The notes under the pieces: generated by a model
Database searches by the model: none
Told to the model about the DNA's origin: nothing
What the model saw: the letters and a program-made list of their open reading frames with translations, nothing else
Source of the DNA: a virus
Virus record (IMG/VR): IMGVR_UViG_3300013118_000236
Span: 1-52,542 of that record
Direction: 5' to 3' (one strand)
Length of the DNA: 52,542 nt
Shown here: in pieces, positions 20,066 through 28,104 of the stretch
Layout: every line of letters begins with the position of its first letter
Position numbering within the stretch: the stretch's first letter is position 1
Made by a program: the position numbers and the translations under genes

Positions 20066-20816
20066 TTAGGACCTCCTTGGCCATTTGTTCGTCGCGAGTG
20101 ATTCTTCCATAATTGTCAAGTAAAATTTTTGTCGGAAACTGTTTATACAACCGCATCAAGCGAGGGTGATAAATATAGTCTAGTATTACCTTTTTGTCAA
20201 GTTCTTTAACCTTTTGAGAAAGAGCAACGTGGTTGATAGAAGTTTCTTCAAAGCCGCGACTGATGGACTCCTCAAAAAAATTATAACCAAACTTGCCGAC
20301 AGGGAAATATAAGTAATCAGCATCCGTGTCGGCCTGAATGCTATCTATAAAATTCTCATTTTTATCCCACGCAACATCAAAATTTTCTCTTTTGAATCTC
20401 TGAATATAGGAGAGTGCGATAGGATTAAAATTTTTAGGATCAAACATGCCCGACTGAATCATACCCTCAGAGGAACACCTGTTCAAGATAAAGAACAAGG
20501 CTGCTCTAACTAGGTGATCTTTATAGCCTCGGAAAACTGTCTGATATACATCAAAGAGCTTCTCATCCTCAATTGGCCAAAAATGGTCAACAGCCTGTAA
20601 GATAATATCAGGGTTGTCAAACATGCTTCGCCAAAAATCATAAACAATAAAACTAGTTGTGTGAGCAACAACGTGCCTATCATCTTCGGCTAGGTCGATC
20701 TCTATCTGGCCCGAATATAATAAATAACTGTCAACCTTGGCGGCGGCCGGGATCAGCTCTTTTAATGTCGGCAATGATTTTGGCGAAAACCTCAAATCTT
20801 TAATTGGGGATTTCAT
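20052..20816 (-). CDS. Degenerate D12-class adenine methylase-like protein (254 aa)
   Basis: The layout follows D12 (Dam-type) N6-adenine methyltransferases: a helical segment VRAALFFILNRCSSEGMIQS where the family has A-F-x-x-L-N-x-x-x-F-N-G-x-x-R, DADYLYFPVGKFGYNFFEES where the catalytic D-P-P-Y strand should be, and the following HVALSQKVKELDKKVILDY. The DPPY motif is absent (YFPVGKF), and the N-terminal FxGxG SAM loop is not obvious. I infer a catalytically dead relative, perhaps DNA-binding. Overlaps the next gene by 14 nt. Confidence 0.5.
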   Translation of the reverse strand: MKSPIKDLRFSPKSLPTLKELIPAAAKVDSYLLYSGQIEIDLAEDDRHVVAHTTSFIVYDFWRSMFDNPDIILQAVDHFWPIEDEKLFDVYQTVFRGYKDHLVRAALFFILNRCSSEGMIQSGMFDPKNFNPIALSYIQRFKRENFDVAWDKNENFIDSIQADTDADYLYFPVGKFGYNFFEESISRGFEETSINHVALSQKVKELDKKVILDYIYHPRLMRLYKQFPTKILLDNYGRITRDEQMAKEVLIANY

Positions 20817-21481
20817 TTTTTGCCTATTTTAGATTGTAGTTCCCGAAGCTGTAAGCCGACATTGTTTATATCCGTGAAATCCATTTCATTCATATCGGAT
20901 AGCATAGACAAAACTTCTCTTTCATCCATATTCTCTGCACTATCTCTAAATTTCTTAATTTCCTCTACCTGCTGGTGTAGTCTTTCTGCTTTCTGTTCAC
21001 TCTCCGGAGTTGGGGGGCCATTGTTAATTTTCACAGTTTTTTTCTTGAGTCCCGGTAGAATCTCAGCAGCGTCTTCAAACGATGCAGAATCATTCGATTG
21101 CAACTTCTGCAGTTCTACCAACTTTGTTTGCAACTCTTTCGCGCTCATGTGTGACATATTAACGCTATCCACATCCGGTATTTCAATTTCTTCGGGAACT
21201 TCAAGTTCGCCAGCTAGCTGGGCGGCGCGGAGTTCATTTTGATACTGAATATATTGATCAACAATAGAACTAACATCTCCAAGCATAAGATCTATACTTG
21301 ACAATTCATCTCTTAGGGCGCCGACTTCATTAACTGTCTTGATCGACAGGATGTTACTAGTCTCGGGTACCGTTGCTGCGATAGATGTAAGTCTCGCTAG
21401 CGAATTAGAAAGCAGGCGCGCTGTTTCTGATGGCAATTGACTCTCATCAATGGTGTATTGGAGTACGATTGGTTTTTTCAT
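20813..21481 (-). CDS. Unknown helical protein (222 aa)
   Basis: The sequence is acidic and helical, with LSSIDLMLGDVSSIVDQYIQ, SAKELQTKLVELQKLQ and a C-terminal coiled coil (ERLHQQVEEIKKFRDSAENM, LQLRELQSKIGKK). No catalytic motif. It is downstream of GroEL in the same run of genes and ends with an ATGA overlap. A structural or assembly function is possible. Confidence 0.58.
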   Translation of the reverse strand: MKKPIVLQYTIDESQLPSETARLLSNSLARLTSIAATVPETSNILSIKTVNEVGALRDELSSIDLMLGDVSSIVDQYIQYQNELRAAQLAGELEVPEEIEIPDVDSVNMSHMSAKELQTKLVELQKLQSNDSASFEDAAEILPGLKKKTVKINNGPPTPESEQKAERLHQQVEEIKKFRDSAENMDEREVLSMLSDMNEMDFTDINNVGLQLRELQSKIGKK

Positions 21482-21482
21482 T

Positions 21483-21776
21483 TTATCCTCTTAAAATTTG
21501 TTTGTTTGTGTGTAGTGTTTTTTCAATAATCTCCGGAGCGCCGATTACTACAATTTCGGTACCCGTATTTCCTTTATCAATTGTTATTTTTGAAAACCGA
21601 TGGTTGGTATCTAAACCTTTGTCTATCAGACCTTCTTCGTTTAACTGCCTAAGTCTGTGCTCCTCTCGGACCATAACAACGTGTTCGGGATTGACGAAGA
21701 CTTCTCTTAGTGCGTATTTGGCGTTGGTGGTAACTGCTCCGGTTCCGCACACCTCAGTTAGCTTAACTAGTCCCAT
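21483..21776 (-). CDS. Small FlbD-like beta protein (97 aa)
   Basis: From ATG 21776 with GGAGG: MGLVKLTEVCGTGAVTTN, VFVNPEHVVMVREE and SKITIDKGNTGTEIVVIGAP followed by EIIEKTL. The pattern (x-K-L-T-E, V-x-x-x-x-I/V, a strand pair, then E-x-I-E-K) resembles FlbD/DUF-type small proteins, but that is a fold-level resemblance only. It overlaps the upstream GDLV-like gene by exactly 14 nt. Confidence 0.58.
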   Translation of the reverse strand: MGLVKLTEVCGTGAVTTNAKYALREVFVNPEHVVMVREEHRLRQLNEEGLIDKGLDTNHRFSKITIDKGNTGTEIVVIGAPEIIEKTLHTNKQILRG

Positions 21777-21978
21777 TGAGTTCCTCCAGTGGATATACAT
21801 CTCTTCTTTTAAGCTTCCACGCGTGGCCGTTAGCATAAACTTGATAAACATGGTGACTCATTCTGCTCAAGTAAACACCAACAGTTGGTCTTTCGGTCCT
21901 TCTCAATCTCATTCCTTTATCGGTTTCACACCACAGTTCCACGTCTTGGGGGATGTGAATCAGATCTCCTTGTTGCAT
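21763..21978 (-). CDS. GDLV-like protein in the GroEL operon (71 aa)
   Basis: Starts MQQGDLIHIPQDVELWC; PTVGVYLSRMSHHVYQVYAN and the tail YPLEELNGTS follow. The family features are G-D-L-I at residues 4-7, a G-V-x-x strand and L-E-x-L-N near the end. It overlaps the following gene by exactly 14 nt with the Shine-Dalgarno GGAGG in its L-E-E codons, as in the array 14 kb away. ATG 21978 is fused to the GroEL stop (TGATG). Confidence 0.68.
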   Translation of the reverse strand: MQQGDLIHIPQDVELWCETDKGMRLRRTERPTVGVYLSRMSHHVYQVYANGHAWKLKRRDVYPLEELNGTS

Positions 21979-23555
21979 CACTTATCCTCCGTTTGAATTA
22001 TAGCGAAGCCGGTTGTTATCAACGTGCCAGCACAGCTAGCTGCATTCTGTAAAGCAGTCGTTGTAACTTTCACTGGATCAATAATACCACTGTCAACCAT
22101 ATTTGTCAAGACATTATTCCTAAAATCCCAGCCCATACCATCATCGGAATCAATAACCAAATTAGTTAATACATCTGGTGAGTCGCCGGCATTGAGCGCC
22201 ATTTGTTTAAAAGGTGCTTTACAGGCTTCTATAACTATTAGCTTTCCAATATTTTGATCTTCATGGGAAACAGTTATCTCAACATCCCTGCTTGCTCGGA
22301 GCAACGCTGTGCCGCCGCCGCCTATGATTCCTTTATCTTGTGCTGATCGTACCGCCTCTAGGGCATCCTCGATTCTATGCTTTCTCTCAATCATCTCAAC
22401 TTCAGTCGTGCCGCCGACAGAAATAATTGCCACACCAGACGATAGTCTGACGACCCTTGACTGGAGCATCTCGGCTTCCGACATGGACTCTGTATCTTTG
22501 ACTTGTTTCTTTAGAGCTTGGATTCTCTCATCAATAGCTTTAAAGTTAGATTTGCCACCCACAACAGTAGTGGTGTACTTTGTACTTTCGATTGCTCTGG
22601 CCATTCCTAAATCAGACAACTTGACGTCTGATAGTTTGGTGCCGCTCTCACGGGTGACAAAAGTGGCACCTACAGATATTGCCAGATCATCTAACAGGTA
22701 CCTGCGTTCTTCGCCATAATAGGGTGCCTTAATAGCAGCAATCTTTAAAGTTCCCCTCATAGCATTCATAATCATAGCAGCCAAGGCTTGGCCATCAATA
22801 TCTTCAGCGACAATTATCAGGGGGCGACCTTCCCTTGCTACCATTTCTAGTAATGGTAAGATGGGCTCAACTTGTGAAATCTTATAGTCTGTCACGAGTA
22901 TAAGTGGTTCCTCATAATTCATAGTTGCGCGGCGTTCATCAGTAACGAAGGCTGCGGCGCAATAGCCTGACTGAACCTTAAATCCTTCTGTAACATCAAT
23001 AGACGTGTCAAGAGAACGAGACTCTTCAATTGTTATGGAGCCATCTTCGCCCACCCTATCAATAGCAAGAGTGACAAGATTTCCAATAGCAGTATCGTTG
23101 TTGGCTGAAATTGTAGCAACGTGAGCGATATCTTCCGCGCTAGCGACTGGGGCTGCCATCTCTTCAAGATTGTTTGTAATTTCTCTAACTGTTGCATCTA
23201 TACCTCTCTTTAGTTCAATAGGAGAAACGCCGGTAGCAATATACTTTTGCGATTCATTTAAAATTGCTCGCGCAAGTACGGTTGCGGTGGTCGTTCCATC
23301 ACCAGCAGTGTTGTTGGTTTCAATTGCAGCTTGCTTAATAATCTGGGAACCTGCGTTTTCAAAAGGATCTTCCAGTGAAACAAAGTGCGCCACAGTTACC
23401 CCGTCTTTCGTGATGAAGGGTGGCCTCCCATTTTCTTGTAGAATTACGTTACGGCCTCGTGGACCAAGTGTTGACGCAACATTATCAGCTAATGTGTTAA
23501 CGCCTTTAAGAATTTTTTGTTGCAATGAAGTTTTATTATCAAATGCTCTGCTCAT
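21978..23555 (-). CDS. groEL: GroEL chaperonin (525 aa)
   Basis: Full-length Hsp60: TLGPRGRNVILQ, the nucleotide motif AGDGTTTATVLA (about 87-98), an apical domain with hydrophobic segments, and the late motif GIIGGGGTALLR with DALEAVRSAQDKG. The usual C-terminal GGM tail is missing (ends IIQTEDK). It should form an ATP-driven folding chamber for phage proteins with the GroES-like gene at 38951..39223, which is about 15 kb away rather than adjacent. A consensus promoter directly precedes it. Confidence 0.95.
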   Translation of the reverse strand: MSRAFDNKTSLQQKILKGVNTLADNVASTLGPRGRNVILQENGRPPFITKDGVTVAHFVSLEDPFENAGSQIIKQAAIETNNTAGDGTTTATVLARAILNESQKYIATGVSPIELKRGIDATVREITNNLEEMAAPVASAEDIAHVATISANNDTAIGNLVTLAIDRVGEDGSITIEESRSLDTSIDVTEGFKVQSGYCAAAFVTDERRATMNYEEPLILVTDYKISQVEPILPLLEMVAREGRPLIIVAEDIDGQALAAMIMNAMRGTLKIAAIKAPYYGEERRYLLDDLAISVGATFVTRESGTKLSDVKLSDLGMARAIESTKYTTTVVGGKSNFKAIDERIQALKKQVKDTESMSEAEMLQSRVVRLSSGVAIISVGGTTEVEMIERKHRIEDALEAVRSAQDKGIIGGGGTALLRASRDVEITVSHEDQNIGKLIVIEACKAPFKQMALNAGDSPDVLTNLVIDSDDGMGWDFRNNVLTNMVDSGIIDPVKVTTTALQNAASCAGTLITTGFAIIQTEDK

Positions 23556-23576
23556 TAATACCTCAAGTTATAACAT

Positions 23577-23605
23577 ATTATAGTTTGTTTATGGAAATTT
23601 GTCAA
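23577..23605 (-). promoter_or_regulatory. Consensus promoter for groEL
   Basis: TTGACA (23605-23600), exactly 17 bp, TATAAT (23582-23577): a perfect sigma70 promoter located between the ClpP-like gene and groEL. Confidence 0.85.
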
Positions 23606-23610
23606 GTATT

Positions 23611-24252
23611 TTATATAATAATATCGGCGATCCCATGTTGGACGGCTTCTTCTGCAGATAAATAAATATTGACTTTCTCATTTAACATTTTTGTAAGTCT
23701 TTTCTTTGAAAGCTTCGTGCTTTCAACCAAAGCTGCCACGTAATCATCTTGCAATTGTTGTATTGCCTCTATCTCGTTAGTCAAGTTTGGCAGCGAGCCC
23801 ATGGTGCCACCAACTACGTTATGTAGCATTACACGACAATTCCTGCCAATTTTTCGTTTGCCTTGCGTTCCAGCAGCCAGCAGCAAGACGCCGGCGGACA
23901 TAACCTTTCCCAATCCAATGGTGTGAATCTCTGTGTTTTCTTTTATTGTAGTCATCAAGTCATATAGGGCGAACATATCGTCCGCATTGCCGCCATATGT
24001 TGACACGTAGAACTCAATAGGTCTTTTCTCTTGTTCTTTTTTGAGATTTTTATTTGTTTCATTCATATAAATCATGGACTGGCAAATCTCGGCGATTTTC
24101 TCTTGTTCAACATCTGAGAAAAGGCCCACAATTCTAAGATCGGGTTCAGGCGCGGATCCTATTGCATCAGGGTCTAATAATATTACCCTATCTTTATTTG
24201 GCGGAGATACCGCTAATGCTTCCTGTAGTTTTTTAATTATTTTATCTATCAT
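23611..24252 (-). CDS. clpP: ClpP-like serine protease, altered triad (213 aa)
   Basis: The fold markers are FYVSTYGGNADDMFALYDLM, the nucleophile strand GKVMSAGVLLLAAGT (Ser about 122), RVMLHNVVGG (His about 147) and a closing NIYLSAEEAVQHGIADII. In canonical ClpP the last motif is R-D-x-F-x-S-A-x-E-A and its Asp completes the triad; here the aligned residue is Asn. It may be less active, regulated differently, or a scaffold/prohead-type protease. It is directly upstream of groEL. Confidence 0.85.
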   Translation of the reverse strand: MIDKIIKKLQEALAVSPPNKDRVILLDPDAIGSAPEPDLRIVGLFSDVEQEKIAEICQSMIYMNETNKNLKKEQEKRPIEFYVSTYGGNADDMFALYDLMTTIKENTEIHTIGLGKVMSAGVLLLAAGTQGKRKIGRNCRVMLHNVVGGTMGSLPNLTNEIEAIQQLQDDYVAALVESTKLSKKRLTKMLNEKVNIYLSAEEAVQHGIADIII

Positions 24253-24264
24253 CTGGCTTTTCCT

Positions 24265-24672
24265 TTAAGACATAAATGTCTGGGCAATTTTTTTATTGGT
24301 GTCAAGGTACGACATGGCAGTGTCCCAATCGTCGAACTCGGGCACAGTTCTAAAATAATCAGGATGCAAGGCGAGAATCGTGGCGATTCCGCGTTTCTTA
24401 AAAAGCTCAACCTCCTGATCGTGCATGCGGGTTGTCTTTTTATATACTTCGTCGTCTTTTGTGACTCCACATTTTAAGAGCGCTAGCAGCTTCTGGGATT
24501 CTGCATAGCTATACTCTTCTATGCATTTAACCAAAATTGCAAGACAAACAACGTGCGTAACTTTCAATAATTGGATAGAGACTCTAGTAGTTTTCAAAAA
24601 GTAGAACGTTCGGCATGTGACATAGCCAAATATAAAAGTTAAAAGATGCAGTGCGTATTGTTCTAAACCCAT
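24265..24672 (-). CDS. Unknown membrane protein (135 aa)
   Basis: Two N-terminal hydrophobic segments (LHLLTFIFGYVTCRTFYFL at about 8-26 and a second at about 36-50) are followed by a cytoplasmic-looking region with LLALLKCGVTKDDEVYKKTT and a C-terminus ALHPDYFRTVPEFDDWDTAM. No family recognised. It has a dedicated consensus promoter whose leader begins with a strong hairpin. Confidence 0.6.
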   Translation of the reverse strand: MGLEQYALHLLTFIFGYVTCRTFYFLKTTRVSIQLLKVTHVVCLAILVKCIEEYSYAESQKLLALLKCGVTKDDEVYKKTTRMHDQEVELFKKRGIATILALHPDYFRTVPEFDDWDTAMSYLDTNKKIAQTFMS

Positions 24673-24689
24673 TAAATCCTCAAAAAAAT

Positions 24690-24707
24690 AACCATCGCTA
24701 GATGGTT
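24690..24707 (-). terminator. Hairpin with U-tract, overlapping a promoter leader
   Basis: On the minus strand AACCATC-TAGC-GATGGTT is followed by ATTTTTTT. It is well placed to end transcription of the acidic gene 24740..25429, but it also lies immediately after the -10 of the next promoter, so it forms the first 20 nt of that transcript. Confidence 0.7.
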
Positions 24708-24736
24708 ATTATATCAAACAATCTGTTGATTGTCAA
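24708..24736 (-). promoter_or_regulatory. Consensus promoter for 24265..24672
   Basis: TTGACA (24736-24731), 17 bp, TATAAT (24713-24708). The TATAAT touches the terminator-like hairpin. Confidence 0.82.
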
Positions 24737-24739
24737 GCA

Positions 24740-25429
24740 TTACTTGCTCGTTAAGCGAGTGAAGATGCGCTCGGCAAGCTGGTCAACTACCTTTTGTTTG
24801 CTGTCTTCGCTACGGAGCCTCTCAGCTACGCGCTTGGCAACTTCGCTAACGATGGCATCGGTTTTACCTTCTTGATAACTTCTCATACCGGGAAGGTCTT
24901 CTTCATCTTCTTCTGGCGGCAGTTCGTCGCCCATGGGCGCTTCTTCTTCGCCGCCAAGATCGGCATCGAGTGCGGCTTCATCACCTAAGTCATCACCCCC
25001 TTCTAGGGAATCCACATCATCACCCATTTCCATCTCGGCATCAGCAACGGCTTCGCCGTCATCCATTTCAACATCAACACCAACCAAATCAGCTAGCTGC
25101 TGTACAAGGTCCATAAATTGATCTTCTTTATCTCCACCACCAAGGTCTGTTGCTGGGCCTTCTTCAGCACCGAGATCATCTCCGAGATCGGCATCAAGCT
25201 CGGCGTCCATTTCCATGTCATCTACGGCGCCCAGATCGGCATCCATTTCCATGTCATCTACGGCTGCAGCATCGTCGCTGGGCAGTCCTTCCTCGTCTTC
25301 TTCGGGGGGAAGCTCTTCCTCAATGGGCGGACTCCATTCTTGTAGTCGCGCGTCACCAACAGGGGTTAAATTTGCGAGCTTCATGAAGCTGCGAATTTCA
25401 GCCTCGGTTAAAAGTGTTTTGCGAGCCAT
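24740..25429 (-). CDS. Very acidic virion core/scaffold candidate (229 aa)
   Basis: The opening LTEAEIRSFMKLANL is one I associate with marine phage structural proteins. The middle is a low-complexity Asp/Glu/Met/Leu domain with internal repeats (AVDDMEMDADLG twice, DADLG several times) arising from near-identical DNA repeats at about 25203-25262. The C-terminus is an amphipathic helix pair (IVSEVAKRVAERLRSEDSKQ). The composition fits a prohead core or scaffolding protein, removed by proteolysis in T4; this is inference. Confidence 0.55.
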   Translation of the reverse strand: MARKTLLTEAEIRSFMKLANLTPVGDARLQEWSPPIEEELPPEEDEEGLPSDDAAAVDDMEMDADLGAVDDMEMDAELDADLGDDLGAEEGPATDLGGGDKEDQFMDLVQQLADLVGVDVEMDDGEAVADAEMEMGDDVDSLEGGDDLGDEAALDADLGGEEEAPMGDELPPEEDEEDLPGMRSYQEGKTDAIVSEVAKRVAERLRSEDSKQKVVDQLAERIFTRLTSK

Positions 25430-25498
25430 AGTAAATTCTCCTTGATAAACTCATGATTAAATAGTAGCTATTATTAACAAAAGACACAAAATGTTTCC

Positions 25499-25747
25499 TC
25501 AATCTGCCAGATCGGACTTTTTCATCTTGTGGAGCGCCTTCATTTCTATCTGCTTTACTCTCGCAAAAGAAATACCTAATCGGTCGGCAGTTTCTCTCAA
25601 TGTCAGATTACCATGTTTAAAAACTGTGATTAGTACACAGTTAAATTCAGCAGGATAATCAATAAAATGGCGGCACTCTCTTTTCTTACATTGGGTGTTT
25701 TTTCGCATGCACATTCTTGAGCACGCCTTCAGTCCGTCAGTTTTCAT
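25499..25747 (-). CDS. Sigma70 region 4-like regulator with Cys-rich N-terminus (82 aa)
   Basis: Residues about 48-77 (LTLRETADRLGISFARVKQI, EMKALHKMKK) match the helix-turn-helix of sigma factor region 4. The N-terminal 30 residues carry six Cys (CSRMCMRKNTQCKKREC, then FNC), suggesting a zinc-stabilised element. No region 2 is present, so it cannot be a complete sigma factor. It probably binds -35-like DNA or RNA polymerase to switch phage transcription, in the way T4 gp55/gp33-type proteins do, though that comparison is only functional. Confidence 0.78.
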   Translation of the reverse strand: MKTDGLKACSRMCMRKNTQCKKRECRHFIDYPAEFNCVLITVFKHGNLTLRETADRLGISFARVKQIEMKALHKMKKSDLAD

Positions 25748-26085
25748 AGCTCTGGGAACTCCTCCGCGATCAAATCAAAGACATCTTCAACTTCATCGGC
25801 GTTCAAGGAAAAGTCTTTGCTCAATTGTTGTCCTTGTGTGATTAATTTTTTGCTTTTCTTTATTCTTTGTTTGTTTAATTTCTGTTTACTTGAAACATAA
25901 TCACCTATAAAAGATAAAATTGTGTCGTTATCGGAATTAACAGCTTCTATAATGGCCTTAAAGAATTCGGACTGGGTTAGTGAATTGTGGCGGAGGCGTA
26001 CTATCAATTTCGCGTGGTCGTGGTCTGAGACCTTAAAAACAATCCTCTTGGTGCTGTGACCGTAGTCACTGAAATCCTCGGGCAT
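25744..26085 (-). CDS. Unknown protein, possible ribbon-helix-helix (113 aa)
   Basis: STKRIVFKVSDHDHAKLIVR followed by LRHNSLTQSEFFKAIIEAV (about 11-48) has the strand-helix-helix spacing of small RHH DNA-binding proteins. The remainder is basic then acidic (KLNKQRIKKSKKLITQGQQL, VEDVFDLIAEEFPEL). Coupled by ATGA to the region-4 protein, so a joint role in transcription is plausible. Confidence 0.58.
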   Translation of the reverse strand: MPEDFSDYGHSTKRIVFKVSDHDHAKLIVRLRHNSLTQSEFFKAIIEAVNSDNDTILSFIGDYVSSKQKLNKQRIKKSKKLITQGQQLSKDFSLNADEVEDVFDLIAEEFPEL

Positions 26086-26088
26086 AAT

Positions 26089-27126
26089 TTACCACTTCCT
26101 TGTGTTTATGTGGGTGCGGCTCTCGCCCAGACCAGCGGAGGTTTGGCGTACAAATTTAGCTTTGTGCTGTAACTCTTTCAAATTTTGCGCACCGCTATAT
26201 GAAAAACCGCTCCTAATCCCTCTCTCAATATCCTCCAGAATGCCAATCACACTGCCGCGAAAAGGAACTTGAGTAGCAACCCCCTCAAAAGACGAGTAGG
26301 CACCTCTCCAACTCATCTGTGCTTCTTTGGATGCCATACCACGATATGATTTATACTTAAACCCATCGGCGCCTTCAAAAACATTCCCCGGAGATTCTGT
26401 TGTACCGGCTAACAGCGATCCGCACATGACTGCATCTGCGCCGGCGGATAAAGCTTTTACAATATCGCCGGAGTTTCTTATGCCACCATCTGCGACGATA
26501 GCCACATCGCGATCAGTTTTAGAGCATTCAAAGATAGTTTGGAGGCCCGGCAAGCCATGGCCGGTTTGAACGCGAGTGGAGCATATAGAACCGCCTCCAA
26601 TATTGCACCTTACTGAATCGGCCCCCCAATCTGATAGATCGTTGACCCCTTGCAAGGTCGCGACATTTCCAGCCATGATGTGGAAATCTGCGGTAAGTTT
26701 CCTAAGATTTTCTAATGCTTCTTTCATCATGATGTGGTGGCCATGGGCCACGTCAACGCACAAAAAATCAACACCAGCGGACAGCAACGCCGTAGCACGT
26801 TCCAAATAATCTCCGGAAATGCCAATTGCGGCGCCGAGCACCGGTGATATAGAATTTACGCTACATTCATAAGCTCTCACAACCTGAAGTACTTGTTCTT
26901 CAATTGTGTTATAGCGGTGGATGATACCGGCACCACCTATCCCATACATCGACGAAGCCATCTGGCCGCCTGTAATTGTGTCCATCGGTGATGAAAATAT
27001 AGGCAACTTCAACTGAAGGCCGCGGCCGAGATCGGTGCCAATGTTGATTTCTTTCCGTGAGCGTATTTCTGAATATTGTGGCTGCAGTAGGACATCATCG
27101 TACGTCAAAGCTTCTGTCTTATTCAC
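26089..27126 (-). CDS. IMP dehydrogenase / GMP reductase family enzyme (345 aa, GTG start)
   Basis: TIM-barrel enzyme with [18 protein letters not shown], the phosphate loop [20 protein letters not shown] and the catalytic-Cys loop [19 protein letters not shown], plus [10 protein letters not shown] near the flap. There are no CBS domains, and the length fits GMP reductase or a minimal IMPDH. Both act at the IMP/XMP/GMP branch of purine metabolism, so it tunes guanine nucleotide supply for replication. A GGAGGAG site sets the GTG start, overlapping the previous stop. Confidence 0.85.
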   Translation of the reverse strand: MNKTEALTYDDVLLQPQYSEIRSRKEINIGTDLGRGLQLKLPIFSSPMDTITGGQMASSMYGIGGAGIIHRYNTIEEQVLQVVRAYECSVNSISPVLGAAIGISGDYLERATALLSAGVDFLCVDVAHGHHIMMKEALENLRKLTADFHIMAGNVATLQGVNDLSDWGADSVRCNIGGGSICSTRVQTGHGLPGLQTIFECSKTDRDVAIVADGGIRNSGDIVKALSAGADAVMCGSLLAGTTESPGNVFEGADGFKYKSYRGMASKEAQMSWRGAYSSFEGVATQVPFRGSVIGILEDIERGIRSGFSYSGAQNLKELQHKAKFVRQTSAGLGESRTHINTRKW

Positions 27127-27478
27127 TGGGCTCCTCCCTTCTCTTTCTGGCCTTGGCTGCTTTTTTTGCTCTTTTCATTGTAGGTGAATTGTCAGAGTCA
27201 ACAACAGTTTCAGCGGCCTCAATACGGACTGGCGGTGGTACTGGCGGCTCCACGACAGGAGCTTGAGGAGTTTTGGGTACGAAGTGAGATTGTAGTGTGC
27301 CGTACGCCTCCTCGCATTCTGAAAGGCCCTTGGCGTGCCGTATGATTTCGGCAACAAAATCGGTGTGTTCCGAAATGGCTGCTGGGTTATTGATCAATAT
27401 CTCAATAGCACCGAAATGTTCTAACGCTTTACCGCGAAGCTGCATTAACGCTGCTTCTAAATTTTTTAATGAGGCCAT
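27119..27478 (-). CDS. Unknown protein with basic C-terminus (119 aa)
   Basis: From ATG 27478 with a GGAG site: MASLKNLEAALMQLRGKALE, a helical IEILINNPAAISEHTDFVAE segment, then a Pro-rich linker (APVVEPPVPPPVRIE) and the basic end [19 protein letters not shown]. It looks like a helical domain with a nucleic-acid-binding tail. A longer in-frame reading to 27544 lacks a ribosome-binding site. Confidence 0.6.
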   Translation of the reverse strand: MASLKNLEAALMQLRGKALEHFGAIEILINNPAAISEHTDFVAEIIRHAKGLSECEEAYGTLQSHFVPKTPQAPVVEPPVPPPVRIEAAETVVDSDNSPTMKRAKKAAKARKRREEPSE

Positions 27479-27482
27479 ATTA

Positions 27483-27869
27483 TTAACTCCTTTCCTTTTG
27501 TGTGTGTTTGTATCTCTCAATAAATTCGTGTATCTGGTCTTCATAGTACCATGTCGCTTCGGATGGCTTTTCTGCGTCAGGCAGAATCTTTATTCTAGTA
27601 TTCTCGCCCTCTGTTCTCACGAAACAAATAGTTGGAACACCTTCAAAGCCGTACTTTGCTTCAAGTTCTTCGCCATCGTGATACGTGTTGTAAACGTAAA
27701 ACATGACATCCTCATACTCATCTGATATTCTTTTATATATCGGTGCGAGGGCATGACACATATGGCACTGTGATGAATAAAACTTAATCACGACGGAGTG
27801 CTTTTCATCAACCTCCCCGTTCATAATCATGTCTAGACTTTTTCTATCAATCCTCTGGATTCTTGGCAT
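27483..27869 (-). CDS. Thioredoxin-like protein (128 aa)
   Basis: VVIKFYSSQCHMCHALAPIY holds the CxxC active site (CHMC) at the start of the helix, and FEGVPTICFVR supplies the cis-Pro motif. A probable electron donor for the phage class II ribonucleotide reductase (39458..41422) or a general reductase. The ATG at 27869 and a TTG two codons upstream are both in range of GGAGGT. Confidence 0.85.
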   Translation of the reverse strand: MPRIQRIDRKSLDMIMNGEVDEKHSVVIKFYSSQCHMCHALAPIYKRISDEYEDVMFYVYNTYHDGEELEAKYGFEGVPTICFVRTEGENTRIKILPDAEKPSEATWYYEDQIHEFIERYKHTQKERS

Positions 27870-28104
27870 TGTCAATTACCTCCTTTGCTTTCTTCATGCA
27901 TTCGGGACAAAATAATCTTACCACCTCTTGCTTAACAACAACCGACCATGATTGTAACATGTCTCTATCTTCTTTGTCAAATGTTTCCTGACAAATACTG
28001 CATTGTTCCGGTAGCTTGCCAAACTGGGAAATTTTTTCCGCGAGGTTTTCTGTGGCTTGCTTATCTACGTACTTCTTTAGCGTACGGCGCTGCTGGCGAT
28101 TCAT
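27847..28104 (-). CDS. Small zinc-binding protein, two CxxC (85 aa)
   Basis: The order is a basic helix (MNRQQRRTLKKYVDKQ), LPEQCSICQETFD (about 33-45), a short strand VVVKQEVVRLFCPECMKKAK (about 56-75) and a helix. The two CxxC pairs 29 residues apart are the spacing of a treble-clef or zinc-ribbon. ATGA-linked to the methylase before it; overlaps the thioredoxin by 23 nt. Confidence 0.68.
   Translation of the reverse strand: MNRQQRRTLKKYVDKQATENLAEKISQFGKLPEQCSICQETFDKEDRDMLQSWSVVVKQEVVRLFCPECMKKAKEVIDNAKNPED

Noticed and set aside
22309-22719. 136-aa plus-strand ORF over groEL
   Set aside because: Opposite the conserved GroEL coding sequence.
25118-25445. Three plus-strand ORFs over the acidic core gene
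   Set aside because: Low-complexity antisense of Asp/Glu codons (giving Ser/His/Arg-rich strings).
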